NCBI RefSeq assembly: GCF_009917385.1
Contig: NZ_QWLJ01000035.1
Span: forward strand, 1-49,742
DNA from: Roseburia sp. 1XD42-34
GTDB lineage: Bacteria; Bacillota; Bacilli; Bacillales; Amphibacillaceae
Direction of reading: 5' to 3'
Length of the DNA: 49,742 bases
In this document: piece by piece, positions 38,096-46,882 of the stretch
Numbering within the stretch: the first letter of the stretch is position 1
Layout of the letters: each line of letters begins with the position of its first letter
The notes under the pieces: generated by a model
The model's database searches: none
Told to the model about the DNA's origin: nothing
The model's input: only the letters and a program-made list of their open reading frames with translations
Made by a program: the position numbers and the translations under genes

Positions 38096-38481
38096 CAAAC
38101 CTCCCACTTTACTTCACTCTTGTTTTAACTATATGATTCCCTGCTGATTCATGTGCTGATAGTCTAATTCAGAAAAAGCGAAAAACCTTTAAAACATGTA
38201 ATATAAAGTCGGTTTAAAAAGGTGGGGTAAAGAGGAATTGAAGCAAAATTTTATTGGCAGGCAAATCTTTTTCAAGTTGAAAATCATAGAATTGGATGTC
38301 ATGGATAGAGGGAAAGACGAATATTTGTGAATAAGATCTATATGGGAGGACATTTTCAAAGCGGATAATATCGGAGTCCTTAGCAGTTAACAGAAAATAT
38401 GTAAACCAGAAAGCAAGAGAAATGGGATGAAGGCGTATAGCTTCGACCCTTAATTATGTGCTTTCCTACTTTTTCTCGATT
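38096..38481. other. Intergenic spacer, nothing recognised
   Basis: AT-rich sequence between the MFS gene start and the stop of the HD-domain gene. No ORF with a ribosome site, no clear terminator and no repeat was seen. Confidence 0.4.
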
Positions 38482-39018
38482 CTAAATAATATGTTTCATC
38501 TCGTTCACTCTTAACCATTGCTCAATCTTTTGGTCTAATAATTGAACTCGTTCTAACGCTACTTTATCATCAATGCGCCTATAATGATGATTTCCGCCAC
38601 TTTCTTCATCAGCTTCATCCGCCAAGTGAACCACTTGCTGTAATGGCTTTAATTGCAATTCCCCGTTTGGCAAATAAGAATCTGTATGAAGGAGGATAGC
38701 TACTGCTATTTCCTTAGCCACCTGACGATCCTCACCAATTCGAATTAGTAATTTATGCGCACGGCTTGCTCCTTTAATCGCATGAATATCATTTTTTCGA
38801 TACATATCATAATCCCATTTGCCATCCCGGTACCAGGTGTAGTGACCCACATCGTGTAATAATGCAGCCTTTGTAGCATGGTCAGGGTTTACGTGAGATT
38901 GCTCCGCTAATACAAATGCATGCTCTGCTACAGCAATCGCGTGAGCCACACCTGAACGTTTCAGATATCGTTGCGTAATCGGATGTAAAAATACAGCTTC
39001 TAATGTTACATTTCTCAT
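38482..39018 (-). CDS. HD-domain phosphohydrolase-family protein
   Basis: 178 aa. Metal-binding HD signature: HAFVLAEQ ... ALLHDVGHYTWY, a later ILLHTDSYLP and LADEADEESGG, consistent with an HD-fold hydrolase acting on nucleotides or phosphate esters. The substrate is not predictable. The ATG at 39018 has a perfect AAAGGAGG eight bases upstream. Monocistronic. Confidence 0.78.
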   Translation of the reverse strand: MRNVTLEAVFLHPITQRYLKRSGVAHAIAVAEHAFVLAEQSHVNPDHATKAALLHDVGHYTWYRDGKWDYDMYRKNDIHAIKGASRAHKLLIRIGEDRQVAKEIAVAILLHTDSYLPNGELQLKPLQQVVHLADEADEESGGNHHYRRIDDKVALERVQLLDQKIEQWLRVNEMKHII

Positions 39019-39410
39019 TTAAACATACCTCCTTTAATTATTTGACATATTTCCCACCAATATTACTCAAGTAATATGAGTAAATTTTAAAAACTATAGC
39101 ATATAAAAGGCATTGATTGCAAGTTATATTAATCCCACAAGTCTGCAAATATTTACCGGGCTTTCTCTCATCTTGTCTTTTCTTCTATTAAGCCGCTTTA
39201 ATAAAATCGCAACCACATCATCAGCGAGGATTTTTCTCCTTTCTACCTTTAATTGTTAGTTACGCAAGAATGTAGCCTAAACAAGATTGGATATTTTTTA
39301 GAGCTTTATCTATCCGCCTTTGGTTTAGCTTGCAGAAGAGAAAGGCTAGTCTTATTACTTAAAAGCCACATGCGGGATAATGATGTTGAAAAGGATACTT
39401 TCTTATCTTC

Positions 39411-39619
39411 GAACAAAGGCGCGGGGCGCCCGGTTAGCAACGTAGCGACTGGAGCGAATTACGTGAGATAAAGGAATCACGGTGAGGTAACGAACCGATG
39501 ATGACTTATCGTAGGGCAATGGAGTGAAGTCGCCTAGTTGCTGGGTGCTTAAGCCGGACGTGGCTATTCCGTTAAGTCTGTATCCCCAAAGCCAAAATTT
39601 TTATACTTCTTATCTTCTA
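39411..39619 (-). repeat. R1 dispersed repeat, copy D (short form)
   Basis: Minus strand begins AGAAGATAAGAAGTATAAAA directly after the T run of the oxidoreductase terminator and ends CGCGCCTTTGTTC. The central ~60 bases with the nested hairpin are missing, as in copy F. Immediately beyond its distal end, 39397-39410 reads ACTTTCTTATCTTC, an R1 proximal end, as if a second copy had been joined there. The rest of the spacer 39019-39396 shows nothing. Confidence 0.85.
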
Positions 39620-39620
39620 A

Positions 39621-39674
39621 AAAACAACTGTCGTAAATAAAAGCACCCAATAGCATGCTTCTATTTACGACAGT
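39621..39674 (-). terminator. Strong terminator of the oxidoreductase gene
   Basis: ACTGTCGTAAATA (39627-39639) pairs with TATTTACGACAGT (39662-39674), with an inner AAGC/GCTT pairing, followed by TTGTTTTTT on the minus strand. Confidence 0.9.
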
Positions 39675-39687
39675 CGTTCAGGACACG

Positions 39688-40779
39688 TTACATTTCTAGC
39701 TCAAAATCTTTTACATATGCTTTTGGTGTCAGAATCGCTTTTCCATCAAATGTATTTAACGGTTTCCCGTTTTTCACTCGATTTGGCGTATCAGGATTGG
39801 CTAACGCCTGACGGGCAATTGCTACAAAGTCAGCTAGTCCTTGTTCAATAACCGTAGCAGCTTTTTCTGGGTCGCCCAAGCTTCCACAAGCAATAATTGG
39901 CTTACCGGAATATTTTTTGGCTGATTCTGACATTGTCATCGTTCCCACACCGAATCCTGGCGTAGTGGCGTCATCATCCGAGATATGAATATAATCCACA
40001 TCTGTTTTTCCAAGCTCAGAGAAAATAGTAGCTGCTTCTTCTTCTCCACCAGGCCACTTATAATCTTTATCTGTTGCTTTTAATTGGGAAATGCGAATAC
40101 CTACAATCATTGTCCCCCCTACCGCCTCACGAACATCAGTTATCAATTCTTTTAAAAGGCGGACCCGATTTTCTATACTGCCGCCATACTGATCCGTACG
40201 CTGATTAATCCCTTGCGATAAAAATTCATCGAGTAAATAACCATTTGCTCCATGCAATTCCACTCCATTAAAACCAGCTGTTTTCGCATATTTAGCCGCT
40301 TGAACAAATCCTTGTTTCACTTCTTTAATTTCAGCAAGTGTTAATTCCTTTGCTTTAGGGTAAGAACCGCTACCTCCGTAAATTTCAGCTTTATCACTCG
40401 GAGGAGTGAATGGAGATGGTGCCACAGTAACATTCGTATAATAATTCCCTTGAGTTTGTGCCCCACCGTGCATTAATTGTGCAATCATTAATGCACCATG
40501 GGATTGGACACTTTCTACAATTGGTTTCCAATTCGCAGCGTGTTGTTCAGTAGCTAATCCGCTCTGAAATGCATAGGCTTGACTATGTTTTGTATCAGGG
40601 TAAACACCTTCCGTAATAACAACGGCAAAACCACCTTTTGCGTATCGTTCGTAATAACGGTGTACACGTTCATTGGGTGTTCCATCTGCTTCCGAGCTTA
40701 CTCTAGTCATGGGCGCTAGAATATAGCGATTTTTTAATACTTGTGTACCTAAATACCCTTGTTCAAACAGCCTGTTCAT
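39688..40779 (-). CDS. Old-yellow-enzyme family NADH:flavin oxidoreductase
   Basis: FMN-dependent TIM-barrel ene-reductase. Seen: LKNRYILAPMTR at the N-terminus, AQLMHGGAQT, ELHGANGYLLDEFLSQGINQRTDQYGGS (family signature) and the FMN phosphate site near IIACGSLGDPEKA. Length ~363 aa fits the B. subtilis YqiG group. ATG 40779 is six bases after AGGGTG; ATG 40782 is possible. A palindrome lies just upstream, so a dedicated repressor is likely. Substrates may be electrophilic enals or nitro compounds. Confidence 0.88.
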   Translation of the reverse strand: MNRLFEQGYLGTQVLKNRYILAPMTRVSSEADGTPNERVHRYYERYAKGGFAVVITEGVYPDTKHSQAYAFQSGLATEQHAANWKPIVESVQSHGALMIAQLMHGGAQTQGNYYTNVTVAPSPFTPPSDKAEIYGGSGSYPKAKELTLAEIKEVKQGFVQAAKYAKTAGFNGVELHGANGYLLDEFLSQGINQRTDQYGGSIENRVRLLKELITDVREAVGGTMIVGIRISQLKATDKDYKWPGGEEEAATIFSELGKTDVDYIHISDDDATTPGFGVGTMTMSESAKKYSGKPIIACGSLGDPEKAATVIEQGLADFVAIARQALANPDTPNRVKNGKPLNTFDGKAILTPKAYVKDFELEM

Positions 40780-40807
40780 CATAATCACCCTATTCTTGTT
40801 GTTATTT

Positions 40808-40833
40808 TAAAATTAACTATTTCGTTAATTTTA
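40808..40833. promoter_or_regulatory. Palindromic operator upstream of the oxidoreductase
   Basis: TAAAATTAAC (40808-40817) and GTTAATTTTA (40824-40833) are perfect 10-bp arms with a 6-base spacer, about 30 bases before the start codon. It looks like a TetR- or MarR-type operator; no regulator gene is adjacent. Confidence 0.6.
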
Positions 40834-40976
40834 TGCCATTTATTATTCCAGATAATTTAATATTCTACAACTCATCAGCTCAAGGCAAACTTTAACAAAC
40901 ATCTTTAGTACATTGCATATTTTTTCAATACCTTAAAGTTCCATGTATTATTTTTGGAGGATAAGGGGGTTTTATT

Positions 40977-41130
40977 TTGTCGCAGAAACACCAAAGCGTA
41001 CTTGAAATAAAAAATTTACATACAGGTTTTTTAATAGATAATGAATTACATCATGCCGTAATGGATGTGAGTTTCAACGTCAACTCTAAAGAAATTGTTT
41101 GCGTCGTTGGCGAATCAGGATGTGGAAAAA
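40977..41130 (+). pseudogene. oppD 5' fragment (peptide ABC transporter ATPase)
   Basis: TTG 40977 opens SQKHQSVLEIKNLHTGFLID and DVSFNVNSKEIVCVVGESGCGKSVMS: the first ~50 residues of an OppD/DppD ATPase, ending right after Walker A. The rest of the ATPase is gone. Within a few bases the sequence continues as the middle of an oligopeptide-binding protein in another frame. The ribosome site and promoter region appear intact. Confidence 0.85.
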
Positions 41131-42280
41131 GTGTTATGTCAAATGCCGAAGCACCATTATGAGGGAATAGAAGTAGCTGATTTACCGGAATCAGATGCCG
41201 TACGTAAAAACCTAATTGGTACTGGACCGTTTAAGATAAAAAACATCGTACCAGGCGAAATGGTAGAAATGGAGAAATATGCCGATTACTGGCAAGGCGA
41301 GCCATACTTGGACGGTGTCGTTTATAAGGTTATCGATGCTTCCGTAGCAACAGGCTCTCTTAAAAATGGGGAGATAGATATCATGCAAGCTCCAAGTAAC
41401 CAATACCCTGAAATTAAAAAGCTTGATAACGTAGAAGCGATTGAGGAGCCAGCACTGAGCTAACTATATCGGCTTTAAATTAGGTCATTGGGATGCCGAG
41501 AAAGGCGTAAACGTGATGGACAATAAAAAATTCCAAAACAAAGAGCTTCGTAAAGCAATGGCTTATGCAATTGATGTTCAAGGAATTCTCGATTCCTTTT
41601 CCAATGGCCTTGGCGAGATAATTGGAGCACCTGTACCTCCTGTCAGCTGGGCATATGCGGATCAATCAGAGCTTGAACAATACAATTACGACCCTAAAAA
41701 AGCAAAAGAATTATTGGATAAAGCTGGTTATGTTGATGTCAATGATGATGGATGGCGAGAGGATCCAGACGGAAAAGAGTTTACGGTAAACTTCGATACG
41801 ATGTCAGGTTCAGATATTTCTGAACCACGTGCTTAATACATTCTACAGAACTGGCAGGATGTTGGCATCAATGCGAAATTAAACGGTGGTCTAAAAGAGT
41901 TTAATTTATTCTATGATGTCTTGGAAAAGGATGAACCCTCTGTCGAAACCTTTATGGGCGCTTGGGGACTTGCTTCTGATCCAGACCCAACAGGTTTATG
42001 GAAATCAGATAGTATATCGAACTATGCGCGTTGGGTAAATGAAGAGTCAGATAAGTTAATTGAAAAAGGGCTTAGCGATGAAGCTTTTGATCAAGAATAC
42101 CGTAAAGATGTTTATGTTGAATGGCAAAAACTGATTAACGACGAATTGCCAAACATTTTCCTATACGCACCAGTGGATGTATATGCAGTAAACAAACGTC
42201 TACAAAATGTCCACACCAATTCATTTACATCTCAGCAAAACACACATTTATGGTGGGTAACAGACGCTAACGAAGAATAA
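41131..42280 (+). pseudogene. oppA internal and 3' part (peptide-binding protein), multiply broken
   Basis: Homology starts inside the SBP_bac_5 domain (GTGPFKIKNIVPGEMVEME, YADYWQGEPYLDGVVYKVID). It is interrupted by a frameshift near 41460 (EEPALS-stop, continuing YIGFKLGHW in another frame) and by a TAA at 41834-41836 (SEPRA-stop, then YILQNWQDVGINAKL). The C-terminus WVTDANEE ends at 42280. The signal peptide, lipobox and N-terminal ~200 residues are absent. Not functional. Confidence 0.9.
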
Positions 42281-42311
42281 AATATAAAATTAACGATAAG
42301 GGGGAAATAAT

Positions 42312-43278
42312 ATGCTCATATACACATTAAGAAGAATAGCCATCATGATCCCCATTATTTTCCTTGTCTCTGTAGTGGTGTTTTTCCTGGCAAACCTCAT
42401 GCCAGGAGATGCCCTTACAGGGAGAATTGATCCATTAAATACAAACCCAGCGTATATTGAAGAAATGCGAGAAAAGCTTGGCTATAATGATCCCACTTAT
42501 GTTCAGTATTTAAACTGGGTCAGTGGATTTTTTCAAGGGGGTTTTGGGCAATCATTCGTGCATAAGATGCCCGCTTCAGAATTAATTTTATCGCGACTGC
42601 CTAATACCATATTACTAGCTGTTGTAGCCATGATCATTACATACATAGTGTCCTTTTTAATGGGAAGATATGCAGGCCGCCATCCCTACACATTAGGCGA
42701 CTATGGTGTACAAGTATTAAATTACTTAGCACTTGCCATGCCGAGTTTTGTAGCAGCTTTATTGCTCATTTACTTTGTTTCCTTTCAATTAGGGTGGCTT
42801 CCAGCAACTGGAAGTATTGGTTCAGGGGTAGATCTTGGGACATGGGAATATATCGTTAGTAAAGTAGAACATGTTATCTTACCGTCATTATGTCTTGGTT
42901 TATTGCCAATTGCTAGCTATACGCAATTTTTACGTAATGACATGATTGAAAGTTCTCAAAAAGATTTTGTGCGTATGGCACGCGCAAAAGGAACACCTGA
43001 AAAGAAAGTATATAATAAACATATTTTACGTAATTCTGTTATCCCTATTGTTACGCTATTAGGGTTTGATTTAGCTGGTATTATCGGAGGATCTGTTATT
43101 ATTGAAACCATTTTCACGTATCCAGGGGTAGGCCAACTATTTGTAGATTCAATTAATTAATCGAGATTACACAGTAGTTATGGCGATCACGATGCTATTA
43201 ACCGTTATGACACTTATTGGAAATCTGCTAGCTGATATTTTCTATGCGTTAGTGGATCCTAGAATACGATTGGATTAA
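42312..43278 (+). pseudogene. oppB permease with a 4-bp frameshift
   Basis: ABC peptide permease of the OppB/DppB type: YTLRRIAIMIPIIFLVSVVV at the N-terminus and the cytoplasmic EAA-like motif VRMARAKGTPEKKVYNKHIL. At about 43150-43165 ATTAATTAATCG contains one ATTA/AATT unit too many, giving a stop after FVDSIN; removing it restores [19 protein letters not shown] and VDPRIRLD to TAA 43278. The first 282 residues could still be made, lacking the last transmembrane helix. Confidence 0.88.
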
Positions 43279-43295
43279 TGGAAGAGGTAGATTAA

Positions 43296-44168
43296 ATGGA
43301 ACCAATAACAAACCAAACTGTTCAGCAGACCCCTCCAAAGAAGAAAAGTTTATCACAATGGGCAATAGCCCGAAAAAAATTCATCCGAAATATGCCTGCA
43401 ATGGCAAGTCTTATTTTCCTATTAGTTGTAACAGCATTATCCATAGCGTCACCACTTTTATCTGATATTGATCCAAGTCGCATAAATCCAAGGCTTGTTG
43501 AAGCACCGCCTTCTGCTGAACATTGACTTGGTGCAGATAGTGCAGGTAGGGATATCGTTACCATGCTATTATATGGTGGACGGACATCGTTATTAATTGG
43601 ATTTTCTTGTACGGCCATCATTATATTCATTGCTACTTTAATAGGAACGATCTCAGGTTATGCGATTTACTGATTTTATGATGAATTTCCCGTTCCTGAT
43701 TTTTGTTATTGTATTACAAGCGATTTTTGTTGACAGTGGTGTGTTAGCATTAATTCTTGTTATTAGCTTACTCAGCTGGACCGAAGCCGCAAGAGTAATT
43801 CGAAGTAAGGTTATGTCTGAAAGGGAAAATGAATATGTATTAAGTGCGGTATCAATCGGTACCAAGCCTTCTAAAGTAATGATTAAACATATACTCCCTA
43901 ACGTCATATCAACCACTATCGTTCAGGCAACACTTTTATTAGCAGCGATGATTGTTGCCGAAACTGGATTGAGTTACCTTGGCTTCGGTGTACCAGTTGG
44001 CACGCCAAGCTGGGGGAATATGCTACAAGCAGCCCGTGACCCTGGTACGTTCGAAAACCTATGGTGGGTATGGTTACCACCAGGTTTATTAATTACATTA
44101 ACTATTTTATCCATCAACTTATCGGTGAAGGGTTTAAAGATGCTTTTAACCCAAAAACAAAGAAATAA
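43296..44168 (+). pseudogene. oppC permease, nonsense codon, deletion and frameshift
   Basis: OppC/DppC type permease. The ATG at 43296 opens ~76 codons ending PPSAEH then TGA at 43524-43526, where HWLGAD is expected (TGG to TGA). A deletion after ISGY (about 43660) removes roughly nine codons and changes frame into MRFTDFMMNFPFLIFVIVLQ. A further frameshift near 44120 precedes the true C-terminus GEGFKDAFNPKTKK, ending 44168. All four opp genes are dead. Confidence 0.9.
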
Positions 44169-44173
44169 TAGTT

Positions 44174-44213
44174 TGAGCCAGAGTTTTATCAATGATAGAA
44201 CCCTGGTCTTTTC
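44174..44213 (+). terminator. Terminator of the opp operon
   Basis: CCAG-A-GTT-T-TATC/GATA-G-AAC-C-CTGG forms an imperfect stem followed by TCTTTTC. R1 copy E starts within a few bases of it. Confidence 0.6.
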
Positions 44214-44471
44214 AAAAGATAAGAAAGTAAATTTTATCGCTTTGGGATAACGAATTGAACTAAATAAGCCACGTCCGGCGCATGATCCCAGCAACTAGGC
44301 GTCTTCACGAATCGTCCTCCAATAAGTCATCATTGGTTCGTAGCTAAGAGGAAGACCGACTAAATACCCGGCTTGCCGCTCACCCCTGTTTTAGTAGCAT
44401 GATTCCTAAAACTTTAGTTAATTCGTTCCAATCGCTATGTGGCTACACGGGCGCCTTGCGCCTTTGTTCTT
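44214..44471 (+). repeat. R1 dispersed repeat, copy E (long form)
   Basis: The plus strand begins AAAAGATAAGAAAGTAAAT just after the opp terminator and ends GGGCGCCTTGCGCCTTTGTT, next to the 3' end of cutC. It is the only copy in this orientation in the window, matching the plus-strand opp operon it follows. The nested hairpin has decayed (CCCGGCTTGCCGCTCACC). Confidence 0.85.
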
Positions 44472-44478
44472 AAACAGG

Positions 44479-45168
44479 CTAATTTCCTTTCATTGTTCCT
44501 TTTACTTGTTGTATTTTACTACGATCAAGCGAATGAGCAAACGAATTATTTATTCGTACACCTGAACCAAAGTGAAAAGCTTGTGGCTTTACCTGATGAT
44601 ACACATCGGCAAACGTCTCTGGCCTTAAGCCGTGACCAACCATAACGGATAAATGTGTATCATTGGCTAAATCAATTATGTGCTGCAGTTGTGGAATTGC
44701 GTCAGGAGCTTTATAATTACCACCGGCTGTTAAAATCGTTGTAATTTGCTTATATTTTGCTAAGCATTGTAATGCTTCTACTTGATCACGAGCAAAATCA
44801 AACGCCCGATGGAAGGTTACTTCCAAACCATCAGCCACATCCAACAACTGTTTTAAAACTTCCTCATCAATGGTCTGTTTAACCGTTAATGCACCAATCA
44901 CAATCCCATTTGCTCCAACTTTCTTAATTAACTCTATATCTGCTTTCATTGTATCTAAATCATGTTTATTATATACGAACGATTGACTATGTGGACGAAC
45001 CATTACATTCATAGGAATGTTTACAGCTTCTACCGCATTTTTTAGTAAACCAAAGCTAGGTGTTAAGCCAATTTCAGCCATTGCAGGACTAAGTTCAATC
45101 CGATCCGCTCCATACCGATCTGCCTCAATCACATCTGTTAAATTCGTTGCAATTACTTCTAAAAGCAT
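44479..45168 (-). CDS. cutC: CutC family protein
   Basis: TIM-barrel protein of the CutC family, 229 aa. Seen: LEVIATNLTDVIEADRYGADRIEL, NVMVRPHSQSFVY, DGLEVTFHRAFD and ILTAGGNYKAPDAI, FHFGSGVR. The family was first linked to copper homeostasis, but its biochemical role is still debated and no metal site is obvious. ATG 45168 follows AAAGGAGAGG. Intact, amid pseudogenes on both sides. Confidence 0.9.
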   Translation of the reverse strand: MLLEVIATNLTDVIEADRYGADRIELSPAMAEIGLTPSFGLLKNAVEAVNIPMNVMVRPHSQSFVYNKHDLDTMKADIELIKKVGANGIVIGALTVKQTIDEEVLKQLLDVADGLEVTFHRAFDFARDQVEALQCLAKYKQITTILTAGGNYKAPDAIPQLQHIIDLANDTHLSVMVGHGLRPETFADVYHQVKPQAFHFGSGVRINNSFAHSLDRSKIQQVKGTMKGN

Positions 45169-45220
45169 GAATATTCCTCTCCTTTACATACTCTACCCTC
45201 ATCCTACCTGATGGGAGCAC

Positions 45221-45963
45221 CTTTTAATAGACCAAAAAGATGCAAAGTATCCATTATACATTGCTTCCACAGCTAACGATATGACGAAATACATACAATT
45301 CTTGTTAAAGGGTGGAGACTTATTATCTGATCATTATTTTGAAATTTATACTTCACCACAAGTTCATAGAAGGGAAGATATGTATTATGGATTAGGTTGG
45401 AGAATTTCTACAGAGGAGAAAGATACTTATTTCTTTCATGGGGGAGAAACTCCTGATTCACGCACTGAGCTTTTGGTAAACCCCAAAAAGAATTATGGAT
45501 TCATACTGCTGACAAATAAGAACAACTTTTCTGAAGTTCTACAAACAGTCCATATTAGGGAAGGTATTAAAACAATTATAGAAGACGGTAAGTTTTCTGA
45601 AGTCCCGGCGGCAAGTCATCAGATGCAATGGATGACATTAATTGTGACTATCTTATTGACTTTATTTTCTATATGGAATCTATTCCATTTGAAGAAGAAA
45701 AACATCGTACGAGTAAAATTATGGAGTGTGGTTGGTTTAACGTCCATTATTTTTTCAATTGCTTTAATCCCAACATTAATCTATTTATTTGGTTCACCTT
45801 GGCATACTATTTACTATTATGCACCTGATACAGCTTTTTTAATTAAGTGTCTAGTAGGTGTACTGGCTGGTAATGGGTTTTAATTATTTTTCATTATTAT
45901 CTTAAAAACGAAGAGGAAAAATGACTTAAAGAATAGTGCGGATGGAGAGAAAACTTGTTTTTA
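45221..45963 (+). pseudogene. Serine hydrolase (beta-lactamase/PBP-like), 5'-truncated
   Basis: C-terminal part of a class C beta-lactamase-like membrane hydrolase: IASTANDMTKYIQFLLKGG, YGLGWRI, FFHGGETPDSRTELLVNPKK (HxG-type motif) and three C-terminal membrane helices. The N-terminal half with the SxxK serine is missing. A TAA at 45881-45883 interrupts a membrane helix (LAGNGF-stop, then LFFIIILKTKRKND). It begins right at the cutC upstream region. Confidence 0.75.
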
Positions 45964-45969
45964 ACAGCA

Positions 45970-46200
45970 TAGCTAGTCTTCCAACAACGGCGCTTTTATA
46001 AAGTAACTAAAGCCATATTTCTCACTTACAACACCGAGAAATTCAGCTTTTTATTTTTGGGTTTTCCAAAAATTTTAAATATGATTTCCTGATGTCACCA
46101 AATGTAAAGAGAGTTTATCAGCTAAATGTGCAACATAGAACTTTAAAATAGGTGCAAATTAACTTCTAAAGTAACAGAAGTACCCTTATATAAATATTCC
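45970..46200 (-). pseudogene. Unidentified decayed coding remnant
   Basis: Minus-strand pieces in different frames (QLEYLYKGTSVTLEVNLHLF; LKFYVAHLADKLSLHLVTSG; AEFLGVVSEKYGFSYFIKAP) look protein-like and could be a glyoxalase/VOC-type protein, but I am not certain. Several frame changes and stops make it non-functional. Confidence 0.3.
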
Positions 46201-46232
46201 AATTGATGCGAGAGTAAGCAGGCGCTAACTAT

Positions 46233-46459
46233 TCATAATCCCCAGTCGTATAAAAGATATTCCACAACAGAGAGTAGAATCAATAAACCACCATACCCTA
46301 TTGAAAATAATCTTACTTTAGCTAACTGATTTTTGTTCCCCTTAAAAGTTGACTCATTATAGCCTACAATCACAACGAGTAATTTCATTTTCCAAAATGA
46401 ACCACCCCAATAACATGAAAATGCAACTGATTAATACAAAAATCTGGAATAAATCCCAT
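46233..46459 (-). pseudogene. Small membrane protein remnant (DUF3784-like)
   Basis: Two frames together give MG-LFQIFVLISCIFMLLGWFI and LLVVIVGYNESTFKGNKNQL, AKVRLFSIGYGGLLILLSVV, then EYLLYDWGL. The pattern of two membrane helices flanking GYNE/T..K..LAK resembles DUF3784 proteins. At least two frameshifts separate the start (GGAG, ATG 46459) from the end. Identification is tentative. Confidence 0.4.
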
Positions 46460-46608
46460 TCCCATCTCCTTTTTTAATGATTTAAATATACAAACATAGT
46501 GTGCTATTTTAAGTTATCAATCTATTAAAAAACACTTATTTTCTCATTTTATTTGCTCTATTCCATCATATATGGTTAAATAGCCTGTAAATAGTTTCAT
46601 ATTATAAA

Positions 46609-46694
46609 TTCGCTAGGGGAGCAATTTTATTGCTGAGAAAGGAAACTTGACCCTTTGAACCTGATCTAGTTTACACTAGCGTAGGGAAGTGATG
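46609..46694 (+). promoter_or_regulatory. TPP riboswitch (THI element)
   Basis: CTAGGGGAGC, TGCTGAGAAA, GACCCTTTGAACCTGATC, and ACTAGCGTAGGGAAGTG form the canonical TPP aptamer, including the CUGAGA pyrimidine-binding loop and the ACCUGAUC pyrophosphate helix. It sits ~190 bases before tenA and is followed by a terminator hairpin, so it very likely acts by TPP-induced transcription termination. Confidence 0.96.
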
Positions 46695-46730
46695 ACTTGC
46701 AACAGATTAACAAGCTAGTCAAGCATGCAC

Positions 46731-46766
46731 TCCCATTCTTTACACGCGTTGAATGGGATTTTTTTA
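46731..46766 (+). terminator. Riboswitch-controlled terminator before tenA
   Basis: TCCCATTC (46731-46738) and GAATGGGA (46751-46758), then TTTTTTT. It is the expression platform of the TPP riboswitch. Confidence 0.9.
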
Positions 46767-46882
46767 TGGCTTTTGCTTCATTTCATCAAAGAGCTAAGTA
46801 ATCTTTCCTCATAATGCAAAGGTGAGTTGTTTTCATAACCTCTCTAGCATTAAAATAATAACATGGAAGAGGAGAATTAAAC

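Noticed and set aside
44169..44250. Extra C-terminal residues of the oppC frame
   Set aside because: The frame beyond 44168 is the terminator and the beginning of R1 copy E; the true OppC end GFKDAFNPKTKK is in another frame.
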